A stretch of 64,000 nt of DNA from Bradyrhizobium frederickii (GTDB taxonomy: Bacteria > Pseudomonadota > Alphaproteobacteria > Rhizobiales > Xanthobacteraceae), in NCBI RefSeq assembly GCF_004570865.1, contig NZ_SPQS01000024.1, positions 55,913-119,912 on the forward strand, written 5' to 3'. Both the position numbers and the translations under genes were made by a program. Of the stretch, positions 38,039 to 45,649 are shown piece by piece (position 1 is the first letter of the stretch; each line of letters begins with the position of its first letter). Below the pieces are notes generated by a model that was not told where the DNA came from, searched no databases, and saw only the letters and a program-made list of their open reading frames with translations.

Positions 38039-39672
38039 TATAGTTTCCCGCGTTGCGCCATGCCGTCCTTGATCGCGGCGAGCTCTTCCTCGTCCCAGAT
38101 GCCGATCAGGACGCCATTCTTCACCTGGAGCTGATTATCCGCATAGGCCGCGATCTTCTCGCGCGGGGTGGTGATGTGGCCGCTCGGATGCAGGGCCCAG
38201 TCGAACAGCTCGGCCTGGAGACGCGCGATGATGCCGGCGCATTCGGGGTCGTCGCCGCGATCCAGATATTCTTCCGGATCGGTCTCGAGGTCGTACAGCA
38301 TCGGGCGGAAGCCGGAGGCGTGGATGTATTTCCAGCGGCCGTCGAACACCATGAACAGGCGGCAGCGTTCGATCGGCTGGTTCAGCTTCAGCCTGACGTC
38401 CTGCATGGCGTAGTCGTATTCGGAGAACGCCACCTTGCGCCAGTCCGGCGGGCTCGGCCCGCGAAGCAGCGGCAGCAGCGAGCGTCCTTCGAGGATGTGG
38501 CCCGGCACCTTGCCGCCGAAATAATCGACGAAGGTGGGGGCAAGGTCGATGGCCTCGACCAGCGCGTCGCTGCGTGTGCCGCGCGTGGCGTCGGCTTCTT
38601 TCGACGGATCGATGATGATCAGGGGAATTTTCGCGGACTGTTCGTGGAACAGGTCCTTCTCGCCCATCCAGTGATCGCCGAGATAATCGCCGTGATCGGA
38701 GGTGAACACGATCATGGTCGTATCCAGCAGATCGCGCTCGCCCAAGAACCTCATCAGCACGCCCATCTGGTCGTCGATCTGGGTTATCAAGCCCATATAG
38801 GTCGGGATCACCTTCTCGCGGGCATCGTCGCGCGCCATGTTGCGGGAATAGCGCATGTCCATGTAGGCGCCGAACACGGGATGCGGATTCTGCCGCTCGC
38901 GCTCGGAGCGGATCACCGGGATCATGTCGGCGGTCGAATACATGCTGGCGTAAGGCTCGGGCGCGATATAGGGCCAGTGCGGCTTGATGTAGGACAGATG
39001 CAGGCACCACGGCTTGCCGTCGGTCTCGGCCTCGGTGATGAAATCCATCGCGCGCCGCGTCATGTAGGGCGTCTCGGAATGCTCCTCCGGCACGCGCGCG
39101 GCCTTGTCGGCGTGCACCAGCAGCCAGCCGTTCTGCAAGCTGCCATCTTCCGCCGCGCCGGAATTGGCCCAGTGCTCCCAGGGATTGGTGGCTTCAAAGC
39201 CCTGCTTGCGCAGATATTCGTCGTATTTCGGACGCGGCCGCCCCGTCGGATGCAGGCCGTCGTCGCGCTCGTAAGGCTCGAAGCCGCATTCGGCGACATG
39301 CACGCCGATGATCGATTCCGGGGGAATGCCGAGCGCCTTCATGCCTTCGAGATCGGGCGCCATGTGGGTCTTGCCGACCAGCACGTTGCGCACGCCGATC
39401 TTCTTGAGGTGATCGCCGAGCGTGGGCTCGCCGACGCGCAGCGGCCAGCCGTTCCAATGCGAGCCGTGCGAGCGCATGTAGCGGCCGGTGTAGAACGACA
39501 TCCGCGACGGCCCGCAGATCGGCGATTGCACATAGGCCTTGCTGAACAGCACGCCGCGCCTGGCCATGGCGTCGATGTTCGGTGTCTTCAGCGTCGGATG
39601 GCCGGTGCAGCCGAGATAGTCATAGCGAAGCTGGTCGCACATGATCCAGAGAACGTTCTTCGCGCGCGCCAT
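38038..39672 (-). CDS. Sulfatase-superfamily hydrolase, phosphonate monoester hydrolase/arylsulfatase type
   Basis: The 544-residue alkaline-phosphatase-superfamily enzyme carries the formylglycine motif CGPSR (Cys53 in SPICGPSRMSFYTG), so it needs Cys-to-formylglycine conversion. Metal ligands are in MCDQLRYD near the N-terminus and TSDHGDYLGDH in the second half. The C-terminal part (SLLPLLRG, DWRKVAFSEYDYAMQD, RWKYIHASG, RPMLYDLETDPEE) resembles rhizobial phosphonate monoester hydrolase more than classical arylsulfatases. No signal peptide is seen, so it is probably cytoplasmic. No transporter or maturase gene is adjacent. The physiological substrate is open (sulfate esters, phosphonate or phosphodiesters). 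Confidence 0.85.
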   Translation of the reverse strand: MARAKNVLWIMCDQLRYDYLGCTGHPTLKTPNIDAMARRGVLFSKAYVQSPICGPSRMSFYTGRYMRSHGSHWNGWPLRVGEPTLGDHLKKIGVRNVLVGKTHMAPDLEGMKALGIPPESIIGVHVAECGFEPYERDDGLHPTGRPRPKYDEYLRKQGFEATNPWEHWANSGAAEDGSLQNGWLLVHADKAARVPEEHSETPYMTRRAMDFITEAETDGKPWCLHLSYIKPHWPYIAPEPYASMYSTADMIPVIRSERERQNPHPVFGAYMDMRYSRNMARDDAREKVIPTYMGLITQIDDQMGVLMRFLGERDLLDTTMIVFTSDHGDYLGDHWMGEKDLFHEQSAKIPLIIIDPSKEADATRGTRSDALVEAIDLAPTFVDYFGGKVPGHILEGRSLLPLLRGPSPPDWRKVAFSEYDYAMQDVRLKLNQPIERCRLFMVFDGRWKYIHASGFRPMLYDLETDPEEYLDRGDDPECAGIIARLQAELFDWALHPSGHITTPREKIAAYADNQLQVKNGVLIGIWDEEELAAIKDGMAQRGKL

Positions 39673-39772
39673 GCATCATCCCTGCATTTTCTTGATTGTG
39701 TGATGCTGCGATATTGGAGCGGCGAAGACAAGTTGTCAGTGATAAGCGCGCCGCGGCCCTACACTCTGCTGT

Positions 39773-39900
39773 CGTCCCTGCGAACGCAGGGACCCATAAC
39801 CACAGGGAGAAGTTTGGCGAAGACTAGAAGTTCGGTACTTCAACCGACCGTAATCGATAGATCACGCGGTATGGGTCCCCGCGTTCGCGGGGACGACAGC
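39773..39900. repeat. Palindromic repeat, CATAACCACAGGGAG family
   Basis: TCGTCCCTGCGAACGCAGGG and ACCCATAACCACAGGGAG on the left are mirrored by GGTATGGGTCCCCGCGTTCG and CGGGGACGACAG on the right, with about 60 bp of unpaired DNA between. Related elements are at 43637-43795 and in part at 26945-27054. It separates the sulfatase start from the end of obgE. Confidence 0.85.
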
Positions 39901-39914
39901 GTTGGGGAGAGAGA

Positions 39915-40955
39915 TCACGCCGACCACGGCTCGGCTTCCGCCGCGCTCTTGGCCTTGGCCGACACCGGGGCCTCGCCGATCACCTCGGCCAGCGCGCGCA
40001 AGGCTTCCTTGACGCCCTGGCCGGTCACGCCGGACAGCAACAGCGGCGTCTTCTTGGCGGCGCGCTTCAGCCGTTCCTTCTGCTTCTTCAATTCGTCCGG
40101 CTCGACCGCGTCGATCTTGTTCAGCGCGACGATCTCGATCTTGTCGGTGAGCTGGCCGCCATAGGCGTCGAGCTCCTTGCGCACCGTCTTATAGGCCTTG
40201 CCGGCATGCTCGCAGGTTGCGTCGACGAGATGCAAAAGCACGCGGCAGCGCTCGACATGGCCGAGGAAGCGGTCGCCGAGGCCGGCGCCTTCATGCGCGC
40301 CCTCGATCAGGCCCGGGATGTCCGCCAGCACGAATTCGCGGCCGTCGGCATTCACGACGCCGAGCTGCGGATGCAGCGTGGTGAAGGGATAATCGGCGAT
40401 CTTCGGCTTTGCCGCGCTGACCTTGGAGAGGAAGGTCGACTTGCCGGCATTGGGCAGGCCGACGAGGCCGGCATCGGCGATCAGCTTCAGACGCAGCCAG
40501 ATCCAGCGTTCCTCGCCCGGCTGGCCGGGATTGGCGTTGCGCGGCGCGCGGTTGGTCGACGACTTGAAATGCGCATTGCCGAAGCCGCCATTGCCGCCCT
40601 CGGCCAGAACGAACTTCTCGCCGACCTTGGTGAAGTCGTGGATCAGCGTCTCGCGGTCCTCGTCGAAGATCTGGGTGCCCATCGGCACCTTCAGCACGAT
40701 GTTCTTGCCGTTGGCGCCGTGACGGTCCGAGCCTGAGCCGTTCTCGCCCTTCTGGGCCTTGAAGTGCTGCTGGTAGCGGTAGTCGATCAGCGTGTTGAGG
40801 CCGTCGGCGACCTCGATGATGACGTTGCCGCCGCGGCCGCCATTGCCGCCGGAGGGGCCGCCGAATTCGATGAACTTCTCGCGGCGGAACGCCACGCAGC
40901 CGTTCCCGCCGTCACCGGAGCGGATATAGACCTTTGCTTCGTCGAGGAATTTCAT
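39915..40955 (-). CDS. obgE: GTPase Obg/CgtA
   Basis: The 346-residue ribosome-associated GTPase is involved in 50S assembly and stress response. The Gly-rich OBG domain (residues 1-158) begins MKFLDEAKVYIRSGDGGNGC. G1 is GLPNAGKS, G3 is DIPGLIEGA, and NKID is G4. The C-terminal OCT domain is absent or short, as is normal for alphaproteobacteria. ATG 40955 is the clear start; upstream sequence in frame is not conserved-looking. It belongs to the rplU-rpmA-obgE-proBA series. Confidence 0.96.
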   Translation of the reverse strand: MKFLDEAKVYIRSGDGGNGCVAFRREKFIEFGGPSGGNGGRGGNVIIEVADGLNTLIDYRYQQHFKAQKGENGSGSDRHGANGKNIVLKVPMGTQIFDEDRETLIHDFTKVGEKFVLAEGGNGGFGNAHFKSSTNRAPRNANPGQPGEERWIWLRLKLIADAGLVGLPNAGKSTFLSKVSAAKPKIADYPFTTLHPQLGVVNADGREFVLADIPGLIEGAHEGAGLGDRFLGHVERCRVLLHLVDATCEHAGKAYKTVRKELDAYGGQLTDKIEIVALNKIDAVEPDELKKQKERLKRAAKKTPLLLSGVTGQGVKEALRALAEVIGEAPVSAKAKSAAEAEPWSA

Positions 40956-41065
40956 GGGCCATAGGTAGGCCAGGGGCGGGGCAGCGGCAACCCGAACTTG
41001 CCCGTGAAAACCAGGAAATTCGGCGAATTTCGCTGCTTGCTTAACCCACGGGTCGCGCTCTTGCC

Positions 41066-41779
41066 TCAATTTGGCGATGGCCGGTGCTGGGCGGGCGCAT
41101 CGCTGGCCGGCAGCAGGGCGCAGCGAAGTGGATGCTGACGGGCCGCCGCAAGGCTCTGGATCTTGTCGCGAAAGGCCAGCGCCTCGCTTCGGGGAAAGAT
41201 CCCGCAGGAGCCACGCCTCCGCGAATGGGTGGAAAACATGATCGCGGTCGCGCGCTCACGGCTCATTCGGAAGACCTGTTCGAGAACGAAGGTGACGAAC
41301 TCCGCCGGCGTATAGGGGTCGTTCAACAGCACGAGTTCCAGATAGGGCGGCGCCTCGCCGCTCTCGGTTTCGACATCCGCGCCCTTGGCGATGCCATGGC
41401 TCAAATAGACGAGGGCATCGTAGCGGGTCGCGCCGTGGGCCGTAAGGAAGCGGCCGATCGGCTCGGCGAACAGCTCGACCAGCATGTCGGCGCCCGTCAC
41501 GTCCGTGCGTTCAGACAGCTGCGCCTCGTTGAAGGCAGACTGAAGCAGATGACCGAGGCCGGTCGCTGGCTCCGTCGCGCCTGCGGCCTCGATATCCCGC
41601 CGCAAGCGCGTCAGGTCGATGCCGCAGGCCCGCATGACTGGCGATGCGTCATCGTCCTCGATCAAGGCGACCAGCAAATCCTGCGGGTCAGGATGTCCGC
41701 GACCGCGCGCCCGCGCGGCCGACGTCGCGCGCTGGAGCGAACGCTTCAAGGTCTCGGAGCAGGGCGGAAGCAGTGCCAT
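41066..41779 (-). CDS. ClpA N-domain fused to a ClpS adaptor domain (no AAA+ module)
   Basis: The protein is 237 residues from ATG 41779 (MALLPPCSETLKRSLQRA); a GTG at 41845 would add 22 basic residues. Residues about 7-130 form two Clp N-terminal repeats (LQRATSAARARGRGHPDPQD, then AQLSERTDVTGADMLVELF), ending in LVYLSHGI as in ClpA. Residues about 147-222 form a ClpS domain (ELVLLNDPYTPAEFVTFVLE, MFSTHSRRRGSCGIF, HPLRCALLPA). The ClpS residues that bind N-degrons in E. coli (Asn34, Asp35, His66) correspond to Asn153, Asp154 and His185. ClpS normally docks on the ClpA N-domain, so this is adaptor and docking site in one chain, without ATPase. It may be a self-contained N-degron receptor, a decoy or a regulator of ClpAP (inference). 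Confidence 0.85.
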   Translation of the reverse strand: MALLPPCSETLKRSLQRATSAARARGRGHPDPQDLLVALIEDDDASPVMRACGIDLTRLRRDIEAAGATEPATGLGHLLQSAFNEAQLSERTDVTGADMLVELFAEPIGRFLTAHGATRYDALVYLSHGIAKGADVETESGEAPPYLELVLLNDPYTPAEFVTFVLEQVFRMSRERATAIMFSTHSRRRGSCGIFPRSEALAFRDKIQSLAAARQHPLRCALLPASDAPAQHRPSPN

Positions 41780-41859
41780 TTCGGGCTTTCGTGGACGGGC
41801 GGAGCGTGCACGCGGTTTGTCGGCCCTTGCCTCGCCGCGGTTCACGCTCGCCAGACGGC

Positions 41860-41963
41860 TAAAGCATGATCCGGAAAAGTGCGTAGCGGTTTTCCGAAGA
41901 GATCATGCTTAAACAACAACCTAAAGCGCGATGACGATTCATCCTAATCGCATCGCGCTTTAG
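41860..41963. repeat. AAAGCATGATCC / CTAAAGCGCGATGACG composite repeat, copy 1
   Basis: The element holds two hairpins. The first is TAAAGCATGATCCGGAAAAG paired with TTTTCCGAAGAGATCATGCTT. After AAACAACAAC comes the second, CTAAAGCGCGATGACGATTC paired with AATCGCATCGCGCTTTAG. A near-identical copy is at 46775-46879, and a partial inverted copy at 55095-55138. Its right end supplies the TAA of the neighbouring MaoC gene (41960-41962). Confidence 0.95.
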
Positions 41964-42439
41964 CCCGGCCGCTTCCGGATCAGGAATTTCTGCATCCCCT
42001 CCAGCACCAGCTCCTTGCGCTGGTTGAACACGGTGCTGCGGAGCGTCACGGTGCCGGTCGTGCGGCCCGGCACCAGCTCGGTGACCTCGAGAGCCGGATA
42101 GATCGTGTCGTCGGCGAACACCGGTTTGAGAAACCGGCTCGACTGCTCGAGGAAGCCGACCAGGGAGTCCTCGACCATGAACGGAAACAGCCCGGCGCCG
42201 GGCGCGGTGTGGATCAGGGTCTGGAAGCCGTGGGCCAGCAGATGCGGCATGCCGCGGCTGCGGCAATATTCCACGTCGTAGTGCACGGGATGGGTGTCGC
42301 CGCTCGCGGTCTGGAACGCCGCGAAGATCGCCGGCGTCTGGGTGCGGCTCGGCAGCACGAAGCGTTCGCCGACGACGAAATCCTCAAACCAGCGTTGCGT
42401 GGGGATCATGCGATGCTGCGAGGGATCGAAATCGGTCAT
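41960..42439 (-). CDS. MaoC-family dehydratase (hot-dog fold)
   Basis: The 159-residue single hot-dog domain protein is related to (R)-specific enoyl-CoA hydratases. The hydratase-2 motif is FQTASGDTHPVHYD, with the catalytic Asp and His, followed by RGMPHLLAHGFQ. RFLKPVFADDTIYPALEV is also typical. The acyl-CoA substrate is unknown and no other fatty-acid gene is adjacent. The TAA stop is made by the edge of the composite repeat at 41860-41963, so the repeat inserted at, or trimmed, the 3' end of this gene. The start ATG 42439 is the only in-frame ATG with a full N-terminus. Confidence 0.88.
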   Translation of the reverse strand: MTDFDPSQHRMIPTQRWFEDFVVGERFVLPSRTQTPAIFAAFQTASGDTHPVHYDVEYCRSRGMPHLLAHGFQTLIHTAPGAGLFPFMVEDSLVGFLEQSSRFLKPVFADDTIYPALEVTELVPGRTTGTVTLRSTVFNQRKELVLEGMQKFLIRKRPG

Positions 42440-42594
42440 GCCAGTGCTCTCTGCTCGGGATCGGCTTATCGCTACCGCGGCGCGAAGAGTGCGACAATCC
42501 GTTCAATTCGGCGTGGTGGGCTTGTCCGCAGCGGCCACGTCATTAAAACGACCGCAAGCGACCCTAATCGGCCGATTCCTGACGCTCCCTCCCC

Positions 42595-42680
42595 GTCATT
42601 GCGAGGAGCGAAGCGACGAAGCAATCCAGACTGCCGCCGCTGAGACAGTCTGGATTGCTTCGCTGCGCTCGCAATGACGA
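42595..42680. repeat. Palindromic repeat, GTCATTGCGAGGAGC family
   Basis: CGTCATTGCGAGGAGCGAAG and GACGAAGCAATCCAGACTG are mirrored by CAGTCTGGATTGCTTCG and CTGCGCTCGCAATGACGA. The arms are nearly perfect over about 35 bp. It lies upstream of the DMT permease gene. Confidence 0.9.
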
Positions 42681-42704
42681 GTCCCACATTCGAAACTCGT
42701 TGCA

Positions 42705-43619
42705 ATGCCCCTCTTCAAGAACCTCTCCGCCTATGACGACCGTTCGGCGCGCCTGGCCGGCATTGCGCTCATGGTGCTGTCGATCTTCATGTTCTCGTTC
42801 GGCGACGCCATGGGCAAGTTCTTGGTCGGGACTTATTCGGTGGGGCAGCTCTTGTTCCTGCGCGCCTGCGCGGCGCTGCTGTTGCTGTCGCCGCTGATCT
42901 GGAAGCAGCGTCACCAGTTCCTGCAGCTGGAGCGGCCGGGCCTGCAGCTGTTCCGCGTCGTGCTGTCGACGCTGGAGGTCGCCGCCTTCTTCCTTGCGAC
43001 CGTCTACCTGCCGCTCGCCGACGTCATCACCTATTATCTCGCCGGCCCCATCTTCGTCACCGCGATGTCGGCGATCTTCCTAGGGGAGAAGGTCGGCTGG
43101 CGGCGCTGGACCGCGATCCTGATCGGCTTCAGCGGCGTCCTGATCGCGCTGCGGCCGTCGGCCCAGACCGTCAGCCTGCCGGCGCTGATCGCGCTCGGCG
43201 GCAGCCTGTCCTTCGCGACCCTGATGCTGATCACGCGCAGCCTGCGCAAGACGCCCGACATCGTGATGGCGTCCTCGCAATTCGTCGGCACGTTCTCGCT
43301 GGGCGCGGTGCTGTCGGCCTTCAACTGGGTGCCGCCGACACCTGGCAGCCTCGTGTTCTTCGCGCTGGCCGGCGTCATTTCGGTCACCGCGCTGTTCTGC
43401 GTCAACCGCTCGCTCAAGCTGGCGCCGGCCAGCGTCGTGGTGCCGTACCAATATTCGATGATCGTGTGGGCGGTGATCTTCGGCTTCGTCGTGTTCGGCG
43501 ACGTGCCGTCGGTCGCCACGCTCGTCGGCGCGGCGATCATCATCGGCGCCGGGTTCTACATCTATCTGCGCGAGCGGGATTTGGGGCGCGAGAGCGCCGA
43601 CGTGAACCCGCCTGCGTAA
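42705..43619 (+). CDS. DMT-superfamily permease (EamA repeats)
   Basis: The 304-residue inner-membrane protein has about ten hydrophobic segments in two EamA repeats. The first covers about residues 20-150 (LAGIALMVLSIFMFSFGD, LADVITYYLAGPIFVTAMSA), the second about residues 158-295 (SVVVPYQYSMIVWAVIFGFVV, ATLVGAAIIIGAGFYIYL). EamA proteins export or import small metabolites; nothing shows which. ATG 42705 follows the repeat block closely, with no strong ribosome binding site visible. The gene stands alone on the plus strand between minus-strand genes. Confidence 0.9.
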   Translation: MPLFKNLSAYDDRSARLAGIALMVLSIFMFSFGDAMGKFLVGTYSVGQLLFLRACAALLLLSPLIWKQRHQFLQLERPGLQLFRVVLSTLEVAAFFLATVYLPLADVITYYLAGPIFVTAMSAIFLGEKVGWRRWTAILIGFSGVLIALRPSAQTVSLPALIALGGSLSFATLMLITRSLRKTPDIVMASSQFVGTFSLGAVLSAFNWVPPTPGSLVFFALAGVISVTALFCVNRSLKLAPASVVVPYQYSMIVWAVIFGFVVFGDVPSVATLVGAAIIIGAGFYIYLRERDLGRESADVNPPA

Positions 43620-43636
43620 GCCGAATTATTCAGCTG

Positions 43637-43795
43637 TCGTCCCGAACAAGCGCAGCGAAGCGGAGCGCAGATCCGGGACCCATACCCACAGGGAGTGGTG
43701 TGACGAAGACTCGGAGTGGGAGCGTTACCTCACACTCCAGCCTGGGATTATGGGTCCCGGGCTCGCGACTTCGCCGCGCCCCGGGACGACAATTG
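43637..43795. repeat. Palindromic repeat, CATAACCACAGGGAG family (variant)
   Basis: CTGTCGTCCCGAACAAGCGC and GATCCGGGACCCATACCCAC AGGGAG are mirrored by TTATGGGTCCCGGGCTCGCG and CGCCCCGGGACGACAATT. A secondary pair (GGAGTGGTGTGACG and CACACTCC) lies in the middle. It separates the convergent DMT and GNAT genes. Confidence 0.8.
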
Positions 43796-43816
43796 TGTAT
43801 GTGGCGCGCTCTTGCC

Positions 43817-44410
43817 CTACCTCGCCCGTCTTGCGCTGCTCCAGCTCTTCAGCGAGGCCCACACGCTGCGCGACAGGCGGAAGCAATCGACCGGCGTCGA
43901 GGAGCCCAGCGCCAGGAATCGATGCAGCTGCACGCCGCTCCACTGGAAGCCGCACTTCTCCAGCACGTTGCGCGAGGCGGGGTTGGTGACGCGGGCGCCG
44001 GCATGGAGATGCTCGTCCTCGAACTCCTCGAAGAAGAAGTCGATCGCGCCGCGCGCCGCCTCGGTGGCAAAGCCCCGGCCCCAATGCTCGACGCCGAGCC
44101 AATAGCCGAGCTCGGCATTGCCGGGCGTGGAACAGTCGATGCCGACCATGCCGACCGGCGCGGTATCGTGCTCGATCAGGAACACGGTCTCGCTGCCGAG
44201 CGCGGCAGTGGCGCGGATGAATTCGACGGCGTCGTCCTGCGAATAGGGATGCGGCAGGCGGCGGGTGTTTTCCGCGACGCGGCGGTCGTTGGCGAGCCGG
44301 GCGATGGTCCTGACGTCGGCCAGCGTCGGCCGCCGCAATGTCAGCCGTTCGGTGGCGACGACGCTGGGTCTCGCCTCAGCCAAGGTCACGCTCGAGAAAT
44401 CCTGCAACAT
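43817..44410 (-). CDS. GNAT-family N-acetyltransferase, RimJ/RimL type
   Basis: The product is about 197 residues from ATG 44410 (MLQDFSSVTLAEARPSVVAT); ATG 44431 would add seven. ATERLTLRRPTLADVRTIAR is the typical RimJ/L-like start, ELGYWLGVEHWGRGFATEAA is the acetyl-CoA-binding region (motif A), and ASRNVLEKCGFQWSG is motif B. In Rhizobiales a GNAT gene regularly lies between rpmA and obgE, which suggests a role linked to translation, such as ribosomal-protein acetylation, but this is not shown. The C-terminus is longer and basic. Confidence 0.85.
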   Translation of the reverse strand: MLQDFSSVTLAEARPSVVATERLTLRRPTLADVRTIARLANDRRVAENTRRLPHPYSQDDAVEFIRATAALGSETVFLIEHDTAPVGMVGIDCSTPGNAELGYWLGVEHWGRGFATEAARGAIDFFFEEFEDEHLHAGARVTNPASRNVLEKCGFQWSGVQLHRFLALGSSTPVDCFRLSRSVWASLKSWSSARRAR

Positions 44411-44451
44411 GTCCGGCTCCGTGAAAGTCACTAAGTCAAAGTGAGCAAGTC

Positions 44452-44487
44452 AAAAAGAAAAGGGGAGGCCGGTTTCCCGCCTCCCCT
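44452..44487 (-). terminator. Rho-independent terminator of rplU-rpmA
   Basis: On the minus strand a perfect 9-bp stem (AGGGGAGGC, GCCTCCCCT, 44461-44487) is followed by TTTCTTTTT. It isolates the ribosomal protein genes from the GNAT gene. A second, larger hairpin with one mismatch is just upstream at 44511-44545. Confidence 0.9.
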
Positions 44488-44559
44488 GGAGCCTTCGATC
44501 GCGATGATCTGGACTCCGCCGGTTCAGTCGGGACCGGCGGACTCCATTTGATCCACCGT

Positions 44560-44829
44560 CTATTCAGCAGCCTCTGCAATCGGGAGCACCGATACGAAGG
44601 TGCGGCCGTTGGCTTTGGCCTGGAACGCAACACGACCCTCGATCTTGGCGAACAGGGTGTGGTCCGTGCCCATGCCGACATTAAGGCCGGGGTGCCAGGT
44701 CGTGCCGCGCTGACGCGCAATGATGTTGCCGGGAGTGACAACCTCCCCGCCGAACGCCTTGATACCGAGGCGCTTGCCCTTGGAATCGCGTCCGTTACGC
44801 GATGAACCGCCTGCTTTTTTGTGAGCCAT
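44560..44829 (-). CDS. rpmA: Ribosomal protein bL27
   Basis: The 89-residue bL27 protein begins MAHKKAGGSSRNGRDSKGKR and includes RLGIKAFGGEVVTPGNIIAR and GTTWHPGLNVGMGTDHTLFA, all diagnostic. There is no N-terminal extension, so no prior cleavage is needed, unlike in Firmicutes. It follows rplU by about 100 bp. Confidence 0.98.
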   Translation of the reverse strand: MAHKKAGGSSRNGRDSKGKRLGIKAFGGEVVTPGNIIARQRGTTWHPGLNVGMGTDHTLFAKIEGRVAFQAKANGRTFVSVLPIAEAAE

Positions 44830-44931
44830 GGCTCGTCTCCGAAATCCTGCGTATGTCTAGGTCAATTCCTTGACGGAATCATTTCAAAATCTCTCACGCA
44901 TCAATTCGTGAACTGGCGTGATCGATTTTAT

Positions 44932-45318
44932 TTATTCGGCGGCTTCCGCTGCCGGCTCCTTCGCGACCTTTTCCTTCTTCGGACGCGGGCCCTTGGTGGG
45001 CTTGGCGCCGTCGGTCAGGATCTCGCTGACGCGCAGAACCGTGATCTCGTCGCGATAGCCGCGCTTGCGGCGCGAGTTCTTACGGCGGCGCTTCTTGAAC
45101 GCGATGACCTTGGGGCCGCGCTTGTGGTCGAGCACCTCGACCGCGACGGACGCGCCTGCGACCGTCGGAGCGCCCAGCACCGGCGTGTCGCCGCCGACCA
45201 CCAGAACTTCATTCAACTGCACGATCGAGCCGACTTCGCCTTCGATCTTGCCTACTTCGAGAACATCATCCGGCACGACGCGGTATTGCTTGCCGCCGGT
45301 TTTGATGACTGCGAACAT
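44932..45318 (-). CDS. rplU: Ribosomal protein bL21
   Basis: The 128-residue bL21 protein begins MFAVIKTGGKQYRVVPDDVL and contains GPKVIAFKKRRRKNSRRKRG. A charged C-terminal extension (GPRPKKEKVAKEPAAEAAE) follows the core, as in related alphaproteobacteria. It is first in the rplU-rpmA unit; its promoter must lie in 45319-45649, shared with the divergent ROK gene. Confidence 0.98.
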   Translation of the reverse strand: MFAVIKTGGKQYRVVPDDVLEVGKIEGEVGSIVQLNEVLVVGGDTPVLGAPTVAGASVAVEVLDHKRGPKVIAFKKRRRKNSRRKRGYRDEITVLRVSEILTDGAKPTKGPRPKKEKVAKEPAAEAAE

Positions 45319-45649
45319 CGTTCTTTCTCCGTGTTCAATCCCGGCCTCGCGACGGATTGTCCGGGCCGGCTTTTTGTCAGTCGCTACGGGTTTATCTGCG
45401 TTTTGTGCGGGTGGGGCTTATCCCCTTGAAAACCCACGCAAAAACAAGCGGCGCGAGAAACGCCCCGCGCCGGCTGTGGGACTTATAGCCGCCAAATGCC
45501 AGGAGTCAAGGAAAAGCGGGCGAAAAGCGCCCGGATTTGAAGGATTTGGCCGTGCTGCCGGCCTTCAGCCGAATCTCGGGTCGGCCTTGCAACAAACCGG
45601 TTCCCCCGCCGTTGTCCCGGCCGGAACAGGTAAGCGGGCAAGGGCTCCC
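45319..45649. other. Divergent promoter region between rplU and the ROK-like gene
   Basis: About 330 bp hold no gene I can support. Short hairpins such as GGCCGGC/GCCGGCC-type arms near 45345-45375 and GCGCGAGAAACGCCCCGCGC near 45450 are visible. The start of the minus-strand rplU message and the start of the plus-strand ROK gene must both lie here. Confidence 0.5.
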
